Source of the DNA: Shewanella gelidimarina
GTDB taxonomy: Bacteria > Pseudomonadota > Gammaproteobacteria > Enterobacterales > Shewanellaceae
Reading direction: 5' to 3'
Length of the DNA stretch: 64,000 nucleotides
Assembly (NCBI RefSeq): GCF_023283945.1
Contig: NZ_JAKIKW010000022.1
Coordinates: 1 to 64,000 of the forward strand
This document shows positions 55,620 through 63,842 of this stretch, one piece after another. The translations under genes were made by a program, and so were the position numbers. The first letter of the stretch is position 1, and every line of letters starts with the position of its first letter. Under the pieces are notes generated by a model, which was given only the letters and a program-made list of their open reading frames with translations, had not been told where the DNA came from and searched no databases.

Positions 55620-56315
55620 TTAATTTGTAAAGTATCCAGTGAGTTGAAAGCCGACTAACATCAATCCACCACTCATGAGTAGTGTGTTGGCCGCAGTTGA
55701 AAACTTGAGATAACTTTGATGCCTGCGCCAAAAGCTCATCATAATGAGTACAACGCCTAACGCTAAAAACTGCCCAATTTCTACGCCGACGTTAAAGGCA
55801 ATAATATTGGTCATTAACCCCTCTTTAGGCAGATTGAATTCTTGGATTTTAGTGGCCAGCCCAAAGCCATGGAACAGTCCAAAAATCATCACCGCGACCT
55901 TGGTGTTGGGCTGAAAGCCAAACACGCGTTTAAATCCGCCTAAGTTATCAAAGCCTTTATAAACGATTGAAAATCCAATAATCGCATCGATAAGATAAGG
56001 ATTTACCTGGATGTCGTAAAACACGCCGTACAGCAAGGTAATGCTATGACCAATAGTGAACAAGCTGACGTAGAGCAACACGTCTTTAGTGCGATAAAGG
56101 AAAAAAATCACCCCGACTAAAAACAGTAAATGGTCATATCCAGTGACCATATGTTTAGCACCGATATAGATAAAGGGCAGAATAGAAACCCCTTGATTAG
56201 CAGCTAAAAACTGCTTGGTACCTTCATCTACGCCGTGAGCAAAAAGAGAGAAAGAGGCCAATAACCCCAAAAAAATCACCATAAATCTTATGGTGTTAGC
56301 CAATGGTTGGCTCAT
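55620..56315 (-). CDS. HupE/UreJ-family membrane protein
   Basis: 231 aa. A signal-like first helix is followed by about six membrane helices and the HupE core: FIYIGAKHMVTGYDHLLFLVG, with HMVTGYDH as likely metal-binding His residues, and GLFHGFGLA. HupE/UreJ proteins are nickel or cobalt permeases, but this variant lacks a hydrogenase or urease nearby. The His-rich gene upstream supports a metal role. Confidence 0.85.
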   Translation of the reverse strand: MSQPLANTIRFMVIFLGLLASFSLFAHGVDEGTKQFLAANQGVSILPFIYIGAKHMVTGYDHLLFLVGVIFFLYRTKDVLLYVSLFTIGHSITLLYGVFYDIQVNPYLIDAIIGFSIVYKGFDNLGGFKRVFGFQPNTKVAVMIFGLFHGFGLATKIQEFNLPKEGLMTNIIAFNVGVEIGQFLALGVVLIMMSFWRRHQSYLKFSTAANTLLMSGGLMLVGFQLTGYFTN

Positions 56316-56451
56316 TACATGTACTCCAATTATTTATTTTATTAAGCGCATGAATCACAGACTGAATGTAGTCAGTCAAAGAAGCGCAAAATGGGTCTAT
56401 CGCTAAACGACTTGGAATAGTTAACCAAGCCGTCGTTAAAAAGATAAATAA

Positions 56452-56838
56452 TTAGCGGTGTGGAGGGGGATTGGGTGGTGCGTATCGGTAGTTGTTATAA
56501 AGCACATCATTGTCGCCGACAGTGCCTGCCTGATAAAAATCGCTGTTAAAGGTCGACTCAAAGGGCGGGTGTGATGGCGTGTGTGAGTGGTTGTTATGAT
56601 CATGCTCGCTACTGTCGCTAGCAAAAACAACATCAGTGCCGTTTAAATCGGCAATTAATTCGGTGGCATTAAAAGCGGGCAGGGCTTCTACATCGTGCAC
56701 ATGAGCAAAGGTTGCATGCACATTTTCATGGCTATGATGATGGCTAACACTGCTACCCATAGGGTGTTTACCATTGGGGTATTGTACTGAATAAGCTGAA
56801 TTCATCACAAAAAACTGGCACAGCAACAGCACTAGCAT
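56452..56838 (-). CDS. His-rich secreted protein
   Basis: 128 aa. A signal peptide (about 1-17, MLVLLLCQFFVMNSAYS) leads into two His-rich stretches, VSHHHSHENVHATFAHVHD (about 31-49) and HDHNNHSHTPSHPP (about 79-92), and a Pro-rich tail. This is the pattern of a periplasmic metal sponge. Immediately upstream of the HupE gene on the same strand. No family recognised. Confidence 0.7.
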   Translation of the reverse strand: MLVLLLCQFFVMNSAYSVQYPNGKHPMGSSVSHHHSHENVHATFAHVHDVEALPAFNATELIADLNGTDVVFASDSSEHDHNNHSHTPSHPPFESTFNSDFYQAGTVGDNDVLYNNYRYAPPNPPPHR

Positions 56839-57498
56839 GATGGCTAATGTTGTTCTGGATTGGTGGGTCGCTGGTAACGCTAACCTGACCTTGATGTTTT
56901 TGCTGCTCAGTATGTTTAGTCTTCAAGAGAATATAGCTACCGAGATTAAATCAGATTGAAGATCAAACTGCTAGGGCTGTTGATCTTCCTAGCTTAGTTT
57001 TTGTTCGATTCTTTACCGTAAGGAATAATGATTTTAGTACAAGGCTTGAGCGATGCTGCTTAGCTGGCTAAGCGAAAAGCTCGTAACGCATTCTAGTCAT
57101 AAAAGACTAAAAGCATTGAAACGAACCCGAAGGGCCGCGCTTCTTGGCTATTTTGACTGTGTTGTAGGTTATTTGTGGAGAATGACTAAACGACATAGCC
57201 TCCGCCTTGTCAAAATAGCCAATAAACTGCGGCAAAAACAACCGTGAAAGATCTACAGCCCCTAATATTCCCGACGACAAAACCATTGCCGAGGTTAACT
57301 TACCTACAGCCTCACCTAGACGAATACGAAGCAAGCTGATTACAGCAAAGCGGTTGGTCGACAATGCTCTTGGCACAACAATGCCTAAAAGAACGGGTAG
57401 AAGGTAATGAACGAGTGAAGAAAACATGTGTTTGCAGGCATAGTTGTTAGCGACTAATGCGCTGTAAGACTGAGTGAGTAAGCATTTACATACGCCAA
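56839..57498. other. Gene-poor region with an inverted repeat
   Basis: GGCTATTTTGAC (57146-57157) repeats inverted as GTCAAAATAGCC (57209-57220), 51 bp apart. A 142-codon minus-strand frame (57107-57535) runs through a terminator and overlaps a 64-codon plus-strand frame; I call neither. It may be a remnant or a dispersed repeat. Confidence 0.5.
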
Positions 57499-57530
57499 TA
57501 AAAAAGGAGGTGTTAGCCGCCTTTTTTATG
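57499..57530 (-). terminator. Terminator after the NDH-2-like gene
   Basis: AAAAAAGG-(A)-GG ... CC-(G)-CCTTTTTT: stem with T-runs on both strands, 36 bases past the stop. Confidence 0.7.
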
Positions 57531-57565
57531 TTCAATATTCAGCTTGGACTTTGGCTTTACCTGCT

Positions 57566-58774
57566 TTAAGCCGGCTTAAACATACATTTTAAGCGTTTGA
57601 TAATAATCAGTCGTGACATGGTAAATAGGCCACTAACGGTTTTTTGATGTAAGCGAAAAATTGTATCGTACAGCCGGCGTACTAAGCGGCCTTTTAACAC
57701 TAATCTATCGTTCATCATGGTGCTGATGGCGAAGTCATGTCCAATCGCAACCACCATTCCGCCATCTTTATAGACGAAAGGTTTTAGCGGTTTACCCTCT
57801 AAATGTGCCACTAGGTTTTTTGCTAAGTGCACCGCGGCGCGATTGGCTGCCTGTGCTTTGGGTGGAACTTGAGTGCCACCAACCTGCGGGATCGCAGCGC
57901 AATCACCTAGGGAGAATATTGACGGGTCCGCAGTGGTTGCCAGTGTTTGCTCAACGATTAACTGATTAGCATGATTACTCTGCAAGCCACCGATGTTTTT
58001 TAGCCAGTCGGGCGCTTTAATTCCAGCAGCCCAAAATTGCACATCAGCAGCTAATATTTTGCCATCGCTGGTGGTCATGCGGTCAGCTTCAACACTGGCG
58101 ACACGAGTATTGAGCAGGATGTTGACGTTATACTGTTCTAGTCGCTTTTGCGCTTGCTGTGACATTTTCAAAGGGCTATTAGGCAGCACTCTGTCAGCAG
58201 CTTCAATCAGATTGATGTTTAGCGTCGCGGCATAAGGGTTATTGGCTAGCTTAGCGCTCACTTTGGCCAACTCAGCGGCGAGTTCAAGTCCAGTCGCTCC
58301 CGCGCCGACGATATTAATGCTGCGTTCTTTACCCGAACGCAGCAAGGTACTGATTTGATGCCAGCTGTCTCGAGCTTGCGCAGGTGTATCGAGGAATAAG
58401 CAATGCTCTTTCGCGCCTAAGGTGGCAAAGTCGTTGCTAATGGCCCCGATAGCAATCACTAAGTAATCGTATTCGAGTCTGTCGACTTCACCATTGGGTT
58501 TACGCAGCACTAACTGCTTTTCTGCGCGTTCGATATCAGTCATCCATGCTTGGTAATGCATATAGCCATTCTTGGCACCATGGCTGAAATAGCAAAGGCT
58601 GTCGAGGTCACTGTCAAAGGTACCCGCGGCTATCTCATGGAAGCGAGGTTTCCAGTAGTGATGAGTCTCCCCTTCTACCAGTACCACTTCATCTTGACGA
58701 TTGACCGAACGGCCTAAAAGGCTAGCGATTTCTAGGCCGGCAGCGCCGCCGCCAACAATAACGATACGAGACAT
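57566..58774 (-). CDS. Type II NADH dehydrogenase-like FAD oxidoreductase
   Basis: 402 aa. Two Rossmann folds: FAD site VIVGGGAAGLEIASLLG at the N-terminus and NAD site INIVGAGATGLELAAELAKV (about 163-182), with FSLGDCAAIP near 300. A basic, hydrophobic C-terminus suits membrane association. It probably passes electrons from NADH to quinone without pumping protons. A sulfide:quinone enzyme is less likely because its Cys pairs are missing. Confidence 0.88.
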   Translation of the reverse strand: MSRIVIVGGGAAGLEIASLLGRSVNRQDEVVLVEGETHHYWKPRFHEIAAGTFDSDLDSLCYFSHGAKNGYMHYQAWMTDIERAEKQLVLRKPNGEVDRLEYDYLVIAIGAISNDFATLGAKEHCLFLDTPAQARDSWHQISTLLRSGKERSINIVGAGATGLELAAELAKVSAKLANNPYAATLNINLIEAADRVLPNSPLKMSQQAQKRLEQYNVNILLNTRVASVEADRMTTSDGKILAADVQFWAAGIKAPDWLKNIGGLQSNHANQLIVEQTLATTADPSIFSLGDCAAIPQVGGTQVPPKAQAANRAAVHLAKNLVAHLEGKPLKPFVYKDGGMVVAIGHDFAISTMMNDRLVLKGRLVRRLYDTIFRLHQKTVSGLFTMSRLIIIKRLKCMFKPA

Positions 58775-59068
58775 AACAATTCCTCAGTGCACCGCATTCG
58801 GTGCTGCAATGATGTGTAACAAGCGCCAGCTGACTTCAGCTAAATACCCTAGGTATCAGCTCGTTCTCAGGGCGTTAGATGACGCTCATTATAGTTACCA
58901 TCATATTTGGAACAATTAGCTCAAAAGGTAAATTACTTTTGCTACACAGTAACAATCAACACCTTGGTGGCAATAAGTCGTTGAAATTAATCGCTTTGTT
59001 ATTGTTGTTAATAACGACTACTGACCAGTAGCATAAGCTAGAGGCCAGTATAGGATACGGTTAAGTGT

Positions 59069-59938
59069 CTATTTGAGGGCGTTACCTAGGTAGTCCAGCA
59101 GCATGCGAACTTTAGGTGAGAGGTGACGATTTTGCGGATAGAGCGCCCAGATCCCTTCTTCAGGCTGGCGGTTATGCTCAAGCAGTGCCACTAGTTGTTT
59201 GTCTTCCAAAAAGCGGGCGACATAGAAATCGGGTAGTTGTACGATGCCAATGCCTTTAATTGCCGCATCCACTAAAGCGTGGCCATTGTTACAGCTGAGT
59301 GAACCGCTTACGCGTACATTTCTGGTTTTGCCATTTTCTTGAAAACGCCAATAATCCATAGTGCCGAGCAAACAATTATGTTTTTCTAGTTCCGACAATG
59401 TGTGGGGAATGCCATAAGTGGAAAGATAAGCAGGTGACGCACAAACATACTGGGTTCGTGTACTTAGCTTTTTAGCCATCATACTCGAGTCTTCTAACTC
59501 CCCGAGTCGAATAGCAAGGTCGTATCCTTCGTCGATTAAATCAATCCTTTGATTACTGAGGATGAGCTTAATCTCCAATTCTGGATATAACACGGCAAAG
59601 TCATTGATCAAAGGAGCAATGGTTTTTTCGCCATAGGTGAAGGGCGCGGTAATTTTTAGCAATCCTCTAGGAGTCGTTTGTAGATTAGTGATCGCTCGCT
59701 CTGCTTCTTCTAATCCATCGAGCACCTGTCGACAATGTTGATAATAGATCCTGCCAACTTCGGTCACCGACACTTTTCTTGTGGTGCGATGAAACAGCTT
59801 TGAAGCGAGCCGAGTTTCTAATGCGCTGATCTGCCTGCTGACCTGTGCTGTCGAAATTCCTAGTCGTTGTGACGCCTTGGTAAAGCTTTCGGCTTCGGCT
59901 ACCGCAACAAATTCACTGACACCTTCCCAATTAAACAT
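59069..59938 (-). CDS. LysR-family regulator, candidate controller of the formaldehyde genes
   Basis: 289 aa from the inner Met at 59938 (FNWEGVSEFVAVAEAESF follows); four further residues are possible. HTH at about 18-40 (SFTKASQRLGISTAQVSRQI), then the co-inducer domain (about 90-288). Divergent from the iron alcohol dehydrogenase gene, with the 45-bp block between them. The block also occurs upstream of frmA and the SMR gene, so this is the likely shared activator. Effector unknown, perhaps formaldehyde or its adduct. Confidence 0.88.
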   Translation of the reverse strand: MFNWEGVSEFVAVAEAESFTKASQRLGISTAQVSRQISALETRLASKLFHRTTRKVSVTEVGRIYYQHCRQVLDGLEEAERAITNLQTTPRGLLKITAPFTYGEKTIAPLINDFAVLYPELEIKLILSNQRIDLIDEGYDLAIRLGELEDSSMMAKKLSTRTQYVCASPAYLSTYGIPHTLSELEKHNCLLGTMDYWRFQENGKTRNVRVSGSLSCNNGHALVDAAIKGIGIVQLPDFYVARFLEDKQLVALLEHNRQPEEGIWALYPQNRHLSPKVRMLLDYLGNALK

Positions 59939-60080
59939 TATTACTCTCAAGAAATTATCTTTGCTAAATATCCTCTAATTATTACCAAATCCAGCCTAAA
60001 TGCAATTCAAAATCAGATCTTATTTAAAATGGCCAATTGCTATTTACTAGCAGCAAACGGTGTATTTAAGTGAAATTTAT

Positions 60081-60147
60081 TATTACTCACAGTAAAAAGT
60101 CATTTGCTAAAAAGTGGGATTATCAACTAGTGAGTAAAGAATATAAT
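60081..60147 (+). promoter_or_regulatory. Alcohol dehydrogenase promoter with the conserved 45-bp block
   Basis: Block 60081-60125 aligns without gaps to the frmA block and shares AGTGGGATTATCA at its end. -10 TATAAT at 60142-60147, offset 61 as in frmA. The left palindrome is weaker (TTACTCACAGTAA). Confidence 0.8.
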
Positions 60148-60249
60148 CACCGCCATCGAATGACGAAGATGTCATCCAGTCTCAGTTTATAGTCATCCAA
60201 TATGGCAGTGAAGAGACTGTAAGTTTTTATTTTAATTAAGGAAGTCAAA

Positions 60250-61401
60250 ATGAGCACCACATTCTATATGCCTCCGATGTCGATGATGGGACCCGATGCC
60301 ATCAAGCAACTAGGTAGCGAACTACAGGCGAGAAACTTTAATAAAGCGCTAATCGTAACTGATAAGGCATTAGTCGATATTAAACTCGTCGACAGGCTTA
60401 CCGATGAGTTATCTGCTCACGATATCGCCTTTGCCATCTTTGATGGTGTACAGCCTAACCCGACAGAGAAAAACATCGAGCAAGGTCTTGAGATCCTTAA
60501 GATTCAAGACTGTGACTTTGTTGTTTCATTCGGTGGTGGCTCGTCTCACGATTGTGCTAAAGGCATCGCCTTAGTCGCTGCCAATGGTGGTCATATTCGT
60601 GATTACTCTAAAGGTGTGCATCTATCTGCGAAGCCACAACTGCCTTTGGTTACCGTGAATACCACAGCAGGTACAGCCGCTGAAATGACCATCTTTGCCA
60701 TTGTTACCAATGAAGAAGATGAGACTAAATACCCGATTGTAGATAAAAACCTGACACCGATAATCGCCGTAAATGACTCAGAACTTATGGTGGCAATGCC
60801 TAAGTTTCTCACTGCCTCAACCGGCATGGACGCGTTGACCCATGCGGTTGAAGCTTATGTTTCAACTGCAGCGACACCGATAACCGATGCCTCAGCCATT
60901 AAGGCTATTGAATTAATCGCTCAAAACCTAAAAAAAGTTGTCGATAACGGCGAAGACCGTGCAGCGCGAGATGCGATGCAGTACGGAGAGTATTTGGCCG
61001 GTATGGCCTTCTCTAACGCGTCTCTGGGTTATGTGCACTCAATGGCTCACCAATTAGGTGGTGTATATGACTTAGTGCACGGCTTATGTAATGCCATCTT
61101 GCTGCCATACGTTTCTCGTTTCAATGCTGTAGATAGCAGTGAGCGCTTTGCCGATATCGCCAAAGCGATGGGTATAGATACAACAGGTATGAATGCCGCT
61201 GATGCTGCAGAAGCTGGCATTGTAGAAATCGAGCGACTTTCAGCCTCAGTTGGTACCGCCCAGAAGCTGGCTGATCTTGGCGTAAAACAAGAGAAACTCG
61301 AGTTTATGGCGATTAATGCGCTGAACGATGCGTGTTCTTTAACTAACCCAAGAAAGGCTAGTACTGAAGAAATCATCAATATTTTTAAACAAGCGATGTA
61401 A
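60250..61401 (+). CDS. Iron-containing alcohol dehydrogenase
   Basis: 383 aa group III dehydrogenase. NAD loop GGGSSHDCAKGI (about 97-108); metal ligands lie in STGMDALTHAVEAY and HSMAHQLGGVYDLVHGLCNAILLP. AAGGAAG before the ATG. Regulated, by context, with frmA; it may reduce aldehyde or oxidise a small alcohol feeding formaldehyde. The gfa-like gene follows. Confidence 0.93.
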   Translation: MSTTFYMPPMSMMGPDAIKQLGSELQARNFNKALIVTDKALVDIKLVDRLTDELSAHDIAFAIFDGVQPNPTEKNIEQGLEILKIQDCDFVVSFGGGSSHDCAKGIALVAANGGHIRDYSKGVHLSAKPQLPLVTVNTTAGTAAEMTIFAIVTNEEDETKYPIVDKNLTPIIAVNDSELMVAMPKFLTASTGMDALTHAVEAYVSTAATPITDASAIKAIELIAQNLKKVVDNGEDRAARDAMQYGEYLAGMAFSNASLGYVHSMAHQLGGVYDLVHGLCNAILLPYVSRFNAVDSSERFADIAKAMGIDTTGMNAADAAEAGIVEIERLSASVGTAQKLADLGVKQEKLEFMAINALNDACSLTNPRKASTEEIINIFKQAM

Positions 61402-61410
61402 GTCGTTCTG

Positions 61411-61430
61411 CTAAGCCCAGCAGGGCTTAG
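61411..61430 (+). other. Hairpin between the alcohol dehydrogenase and gfa-like genes
   Basis: CTAAGCCC, loop AGCA, GGGCTTAG: 8-bp stem, weak T-run. Partial termination or processing is possible. Confidence 0.5.
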
Positions 61431-61454
61431 CCTCATTTATCTGGAATAATTATT

Positions 61455-62012
61455 ATGAAAACGTTAATTCACCCATTGGTCGATAATGGTATCTCAGCAA
61501 CAGTCGCAGGTTTTACTGGCGGATCATTGCAATGCCAGTGTTCACACCATCCTGTTGAAGTGACTGTCTCTGCGCAAACTGCACATAACCATGTTTGCGG
61601 TTGCAGCAAATGTTGGAAGCCTGAAGGCGCTCTGTTTGCTCAGATAGCTGTGGTCGCTAAAGACCAAGTTAGCGTGACTGCTAATGCTGATAAATTACAG
61701 ATCATCGACGCGTCGGCGGCAATTCAGCGTCATGCATGTAAAGAGTGTGGCACCCACATGTTCGGCCGTATCGAAAACGCTGAGCATCCTTTCTATGGTT
61801 TAGACTTTGTGCATACTGAGTTATCTAAACAGCAAGGTTGGTCAGCACCTGAATTCGCTGCTTTTGTCTCATCTATCATTGAGTCAGGAACGGCACCTGA
61901 AGCTATGACTGATGTTCGCAATACATTAACTGACTTGGGATTAGCGCCATATGATTGCTTATCTCCAGTATTGATGGATGCCATTGCTGCTCACGTTGCA
62001 AACAAGAGCTAA
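61455..62012 (+). CDS. gfa: Glutathione-dependent formaldehyde-activating enzyme
   Basis: 185 aa GFA-family zinc protein. Cys clusters LQCQC, HVCGCSKC and HACKECG supply the zinc ligands. The family speeds or assists formation of S-hydroxymethylglutathione, the frmA substrate, although its in vivo role in Gfa homologues is debated. Its partner genes frmA and fghA are 8-10 kb away, linked by the shared promoter block. Confidence 0.9.
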   Translation: MKTLIHPLVDNGISATVAGFTGGSLQCQCSHHPVEVTVSAQTAHNHVCGCSKCWKPEGALFAQIAVVAKDQVSVTANADKLQIIDASAAIQRHACKECGTHMFGRIENAEHPFYGLDFVHTELSKQQGWSAPEFAAFVSSIIESGTAPEAMTDVRNTLTDLGLAPYDCLSPVLMDAIAAHVANKS

Positions 62013-62055
62013 GCGCCATTAATTGATACTGAGTAAATAGGTATCGTGGATTTTA

Positions 62056-62082
62056 TAAAAAAGCGCTACGGCGCTTTTTTTA
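62056..62082 (+). terminator. Terminator after gfa
   Basis: AAAAAAGCGC, loop TACG, GCGCTTTTTTT. Confidence 0.85.
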
Positions 62083-62553
62083 TGCCCATTGGCAAGGGTT
62101 TAACCTACTCAGTCACGACCAGCCAAAAGCAACCCTCAAGATTGGTGCTATCGTTTTTTCTTATATTGAATGGTAAAAATATTTGTTGATCAGGCCGATT
62201 AGTATTGTTGAGCTAATCAATACAATCGGCGCATTGAAATGGGATGGTCTTAGGGTTTAAGAGGTGGAACCTCAATGCGTATGGACGCCGCCGCTGCTGC
62301 GGTCATCGCGCTTGATGTCACTGATCCAATCGTCTCGCCTAAGCGGCGGTATTGATGCTTTGAGCTGATGGTGTGATTTGTCGGCACATGCCTGGTTTTT
62401 GATCGCTGCTGTTTATTACCATTTGGTAAAAGTGATTTGCAGTTTTAGCTGATTATCATCCTATCCATTATCAATATACTAAGCACAAATTCAGTACCTC
62501 AATCTATGCAGCGGGCTTTGCCTGCCGATCACTTTACATTTAAGGCTTATATT
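62083..62553. other. Upstream region of the SMR gene
   Basis: About 470 bp. No gene seen apart from the promoter block at 62414-62480. Confidence 0.5.
62414..62480 (+). promoter_or_regulatory. SMR gene promoter with the conserved 45-bp block
   Basis: Block 62414-62458 aligns without gaps to the frmA block; its palindrome TTACCATTTGGTAA differs from frmA by one base. -10 TATACT at 62475-62480, again offset 61. Confidence 0.78.
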
Positions 62554-62880
62554 ATGAGTTGGATCTTTCTATTACTGGGTGTCATGGCTGAAGCCTTATC
62601 CCATGTGGCGTTAAAAGCGACCGATGGTTTTAGCCGACCATTGCCTGCCGTATTAGTTATTGTGGGTCATTTGGTGGCATTTATTTTTCTTGGCCAAGCT
62701 ATGAAGGGCATGCCTGTGGGGGTGGTTCATGCACTGTGGGCGGGTTTAGCCATAGTGACAGTCACCTTGTTATCGGCATTATTTTACCGCCAACATCTAG
62801 ATCTCACTGCGTGGATCGGTATGGGATTAGTCGCTGCTGGCGTAATGATGATTAACTTCTCACAAGGCCATAGCCACTGA
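62554..62880 (+). CDS. Small multidrug resistance (SMR) transporter, EmrE-like
   Basis: 108 aa from the ATG at 62554, preferred because the mature helices begin there and its distance from the promoter block then matches frmA. Four membrane helices. The essential proton/drug Glu is E13 in LLLGVMAEALSH, and a Trp near 61 (ALWAGLAIV) matches EmrE Trp63. Usually exports quaternary cations with protons; the shared promoter block suggests a link to aldehyde stress. A longer form from 62506 is possible. Confidence 0.9.
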   Translation: MSWIFLLLGVMAEALSHVALKATDGFSRPLPAVLVIVGHLVAFIFLGQAMKGMPVGVVHALWAGLAIVTVTLLSALFYRQHLDLTAWIGMGLVAAGVMMINFSQGHSH

Positions 62881-63096
62881 TTCAAAGCAAAACCGCGTTG
62901 ATCTCATTTTAACCTTAGACATAAAGCCAACCTCAGTTTTTTTAGTGACTTCAATATGTTGACTGTCTCATTATTCGATACAAACTTGTTGGTGTGAGGC
63001 ACTTTTTCATGCGGCAGAGAATCGGTAATCTATTCATAACGTCGATAATGACAGCAACAAGATTCTCTATTTATCAGGTAATGAGTGAGGTTTACA

Positions 63097-63636
63097 ATGA
63101 AAATTAAGACGATGCTAGCAGGTGTATTATGTTCCGGTTTACTGGCCAGCAGTGTTAATGCGGCAGAAGTAGAGTTCTTTGTTGGTGCTGCGGCGGGTTA
63201 TCAAACAGACACGATCGAAGGCAACCTAAATCATGATACCGAAGATATGTCGTGGCAGGGGCGAGCAGGTGTGTTGATTGAGCAACAACACCGGATAACA
63301 GCGACCTTTGGTTACATGGAAGATGAATTTTCACAAGCGGGAAAAGATTATAAACAGGAGCAATACAGCTGGTTAATCTCTTATGATTACTTAATCCCAG
63401 TGCATAAAAATGTGGACCTGTTTATGGGTGTTTCAGCAGGTGCAAACGATAATAAAGTTGCAGGGCGTGCCGCCACCGATTTTGTTTGGGGTGGACAAGT
63501 GGGTGTGCAGTACAAATGGAGTGAACACTTCTCTTCAGACTTAGGTTTTCGCTACTTAGATCAAGACTACGAACGTCACGATATTCGTATCAATAACAGT
63601 CAGCAAGTTTATCTGACCTTAGATTATAAGTTCTAG
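63097..63636 (+). CDS. Outer-membrane beta-barrel protein
   Basis: 179 aa from the ATG at 63097, with GAGG eight bases upstream. Signal peptide (MKIKTMLAGVLCSGLLASS, cleaved near VNA-A). The mature part is an eight-strand type barrel with alternating aromatic residues and ends YLTLDYKF, with terminal Phe. OmpA-like/opacity-type porin family; function unknown. Confidence 0.83.
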   Translation: MKIKTMLAGVLCSGLLASSVNAAEVEFFVGAAAGYQTDTIEGNLNHDTEDMSWQGRAGVLIEQQHRITATFGYMEDEFSQAGKDYKQEQYSWLISYDYLIPVHKNVDLFMGVSAGANDNKVAGRAATDFVWGGQVGVQYKWSEHFSSDLGFRYLDQDYERHDIRINNSQQVYLTLDYKF

Positions 63637-63842
63637 ACTGAGATTTAAGGCAGAGGTTTAAGATAGAGCTTCAAGACCGAGATTTAAGACGAAAAAGCTT
63701 GGCGGAATAAAAAAGCCGACCGCAGTGCAGTCGGCAAAAGTATTAACCTAGAGTCCCCTAAAGCGGGGACTAAATTGACAAGAAACCTAACGTTGGGCGC
63801 TATCACTTCAAAATAGCGCCCGTTTTGTACCTGTTATATAGG
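63637..63842. other. Two hairpins at the end of the window
   Basis: GCCGAC / GTCGGC (63715-63735) with an A-run upstream, which acts as a T-run on the minus strand, and GGGCGCTAT / ATAGCGCCC (63795-63821). Probably terminators for the two converging genes. Confidence 0.55.

Noticed and set aside
57107..57535. 142-codon minus-strand frame
   Set aside because: It starts in a terminator and overlaps an opposite frame and an inverted repeat; no protein-like signal.
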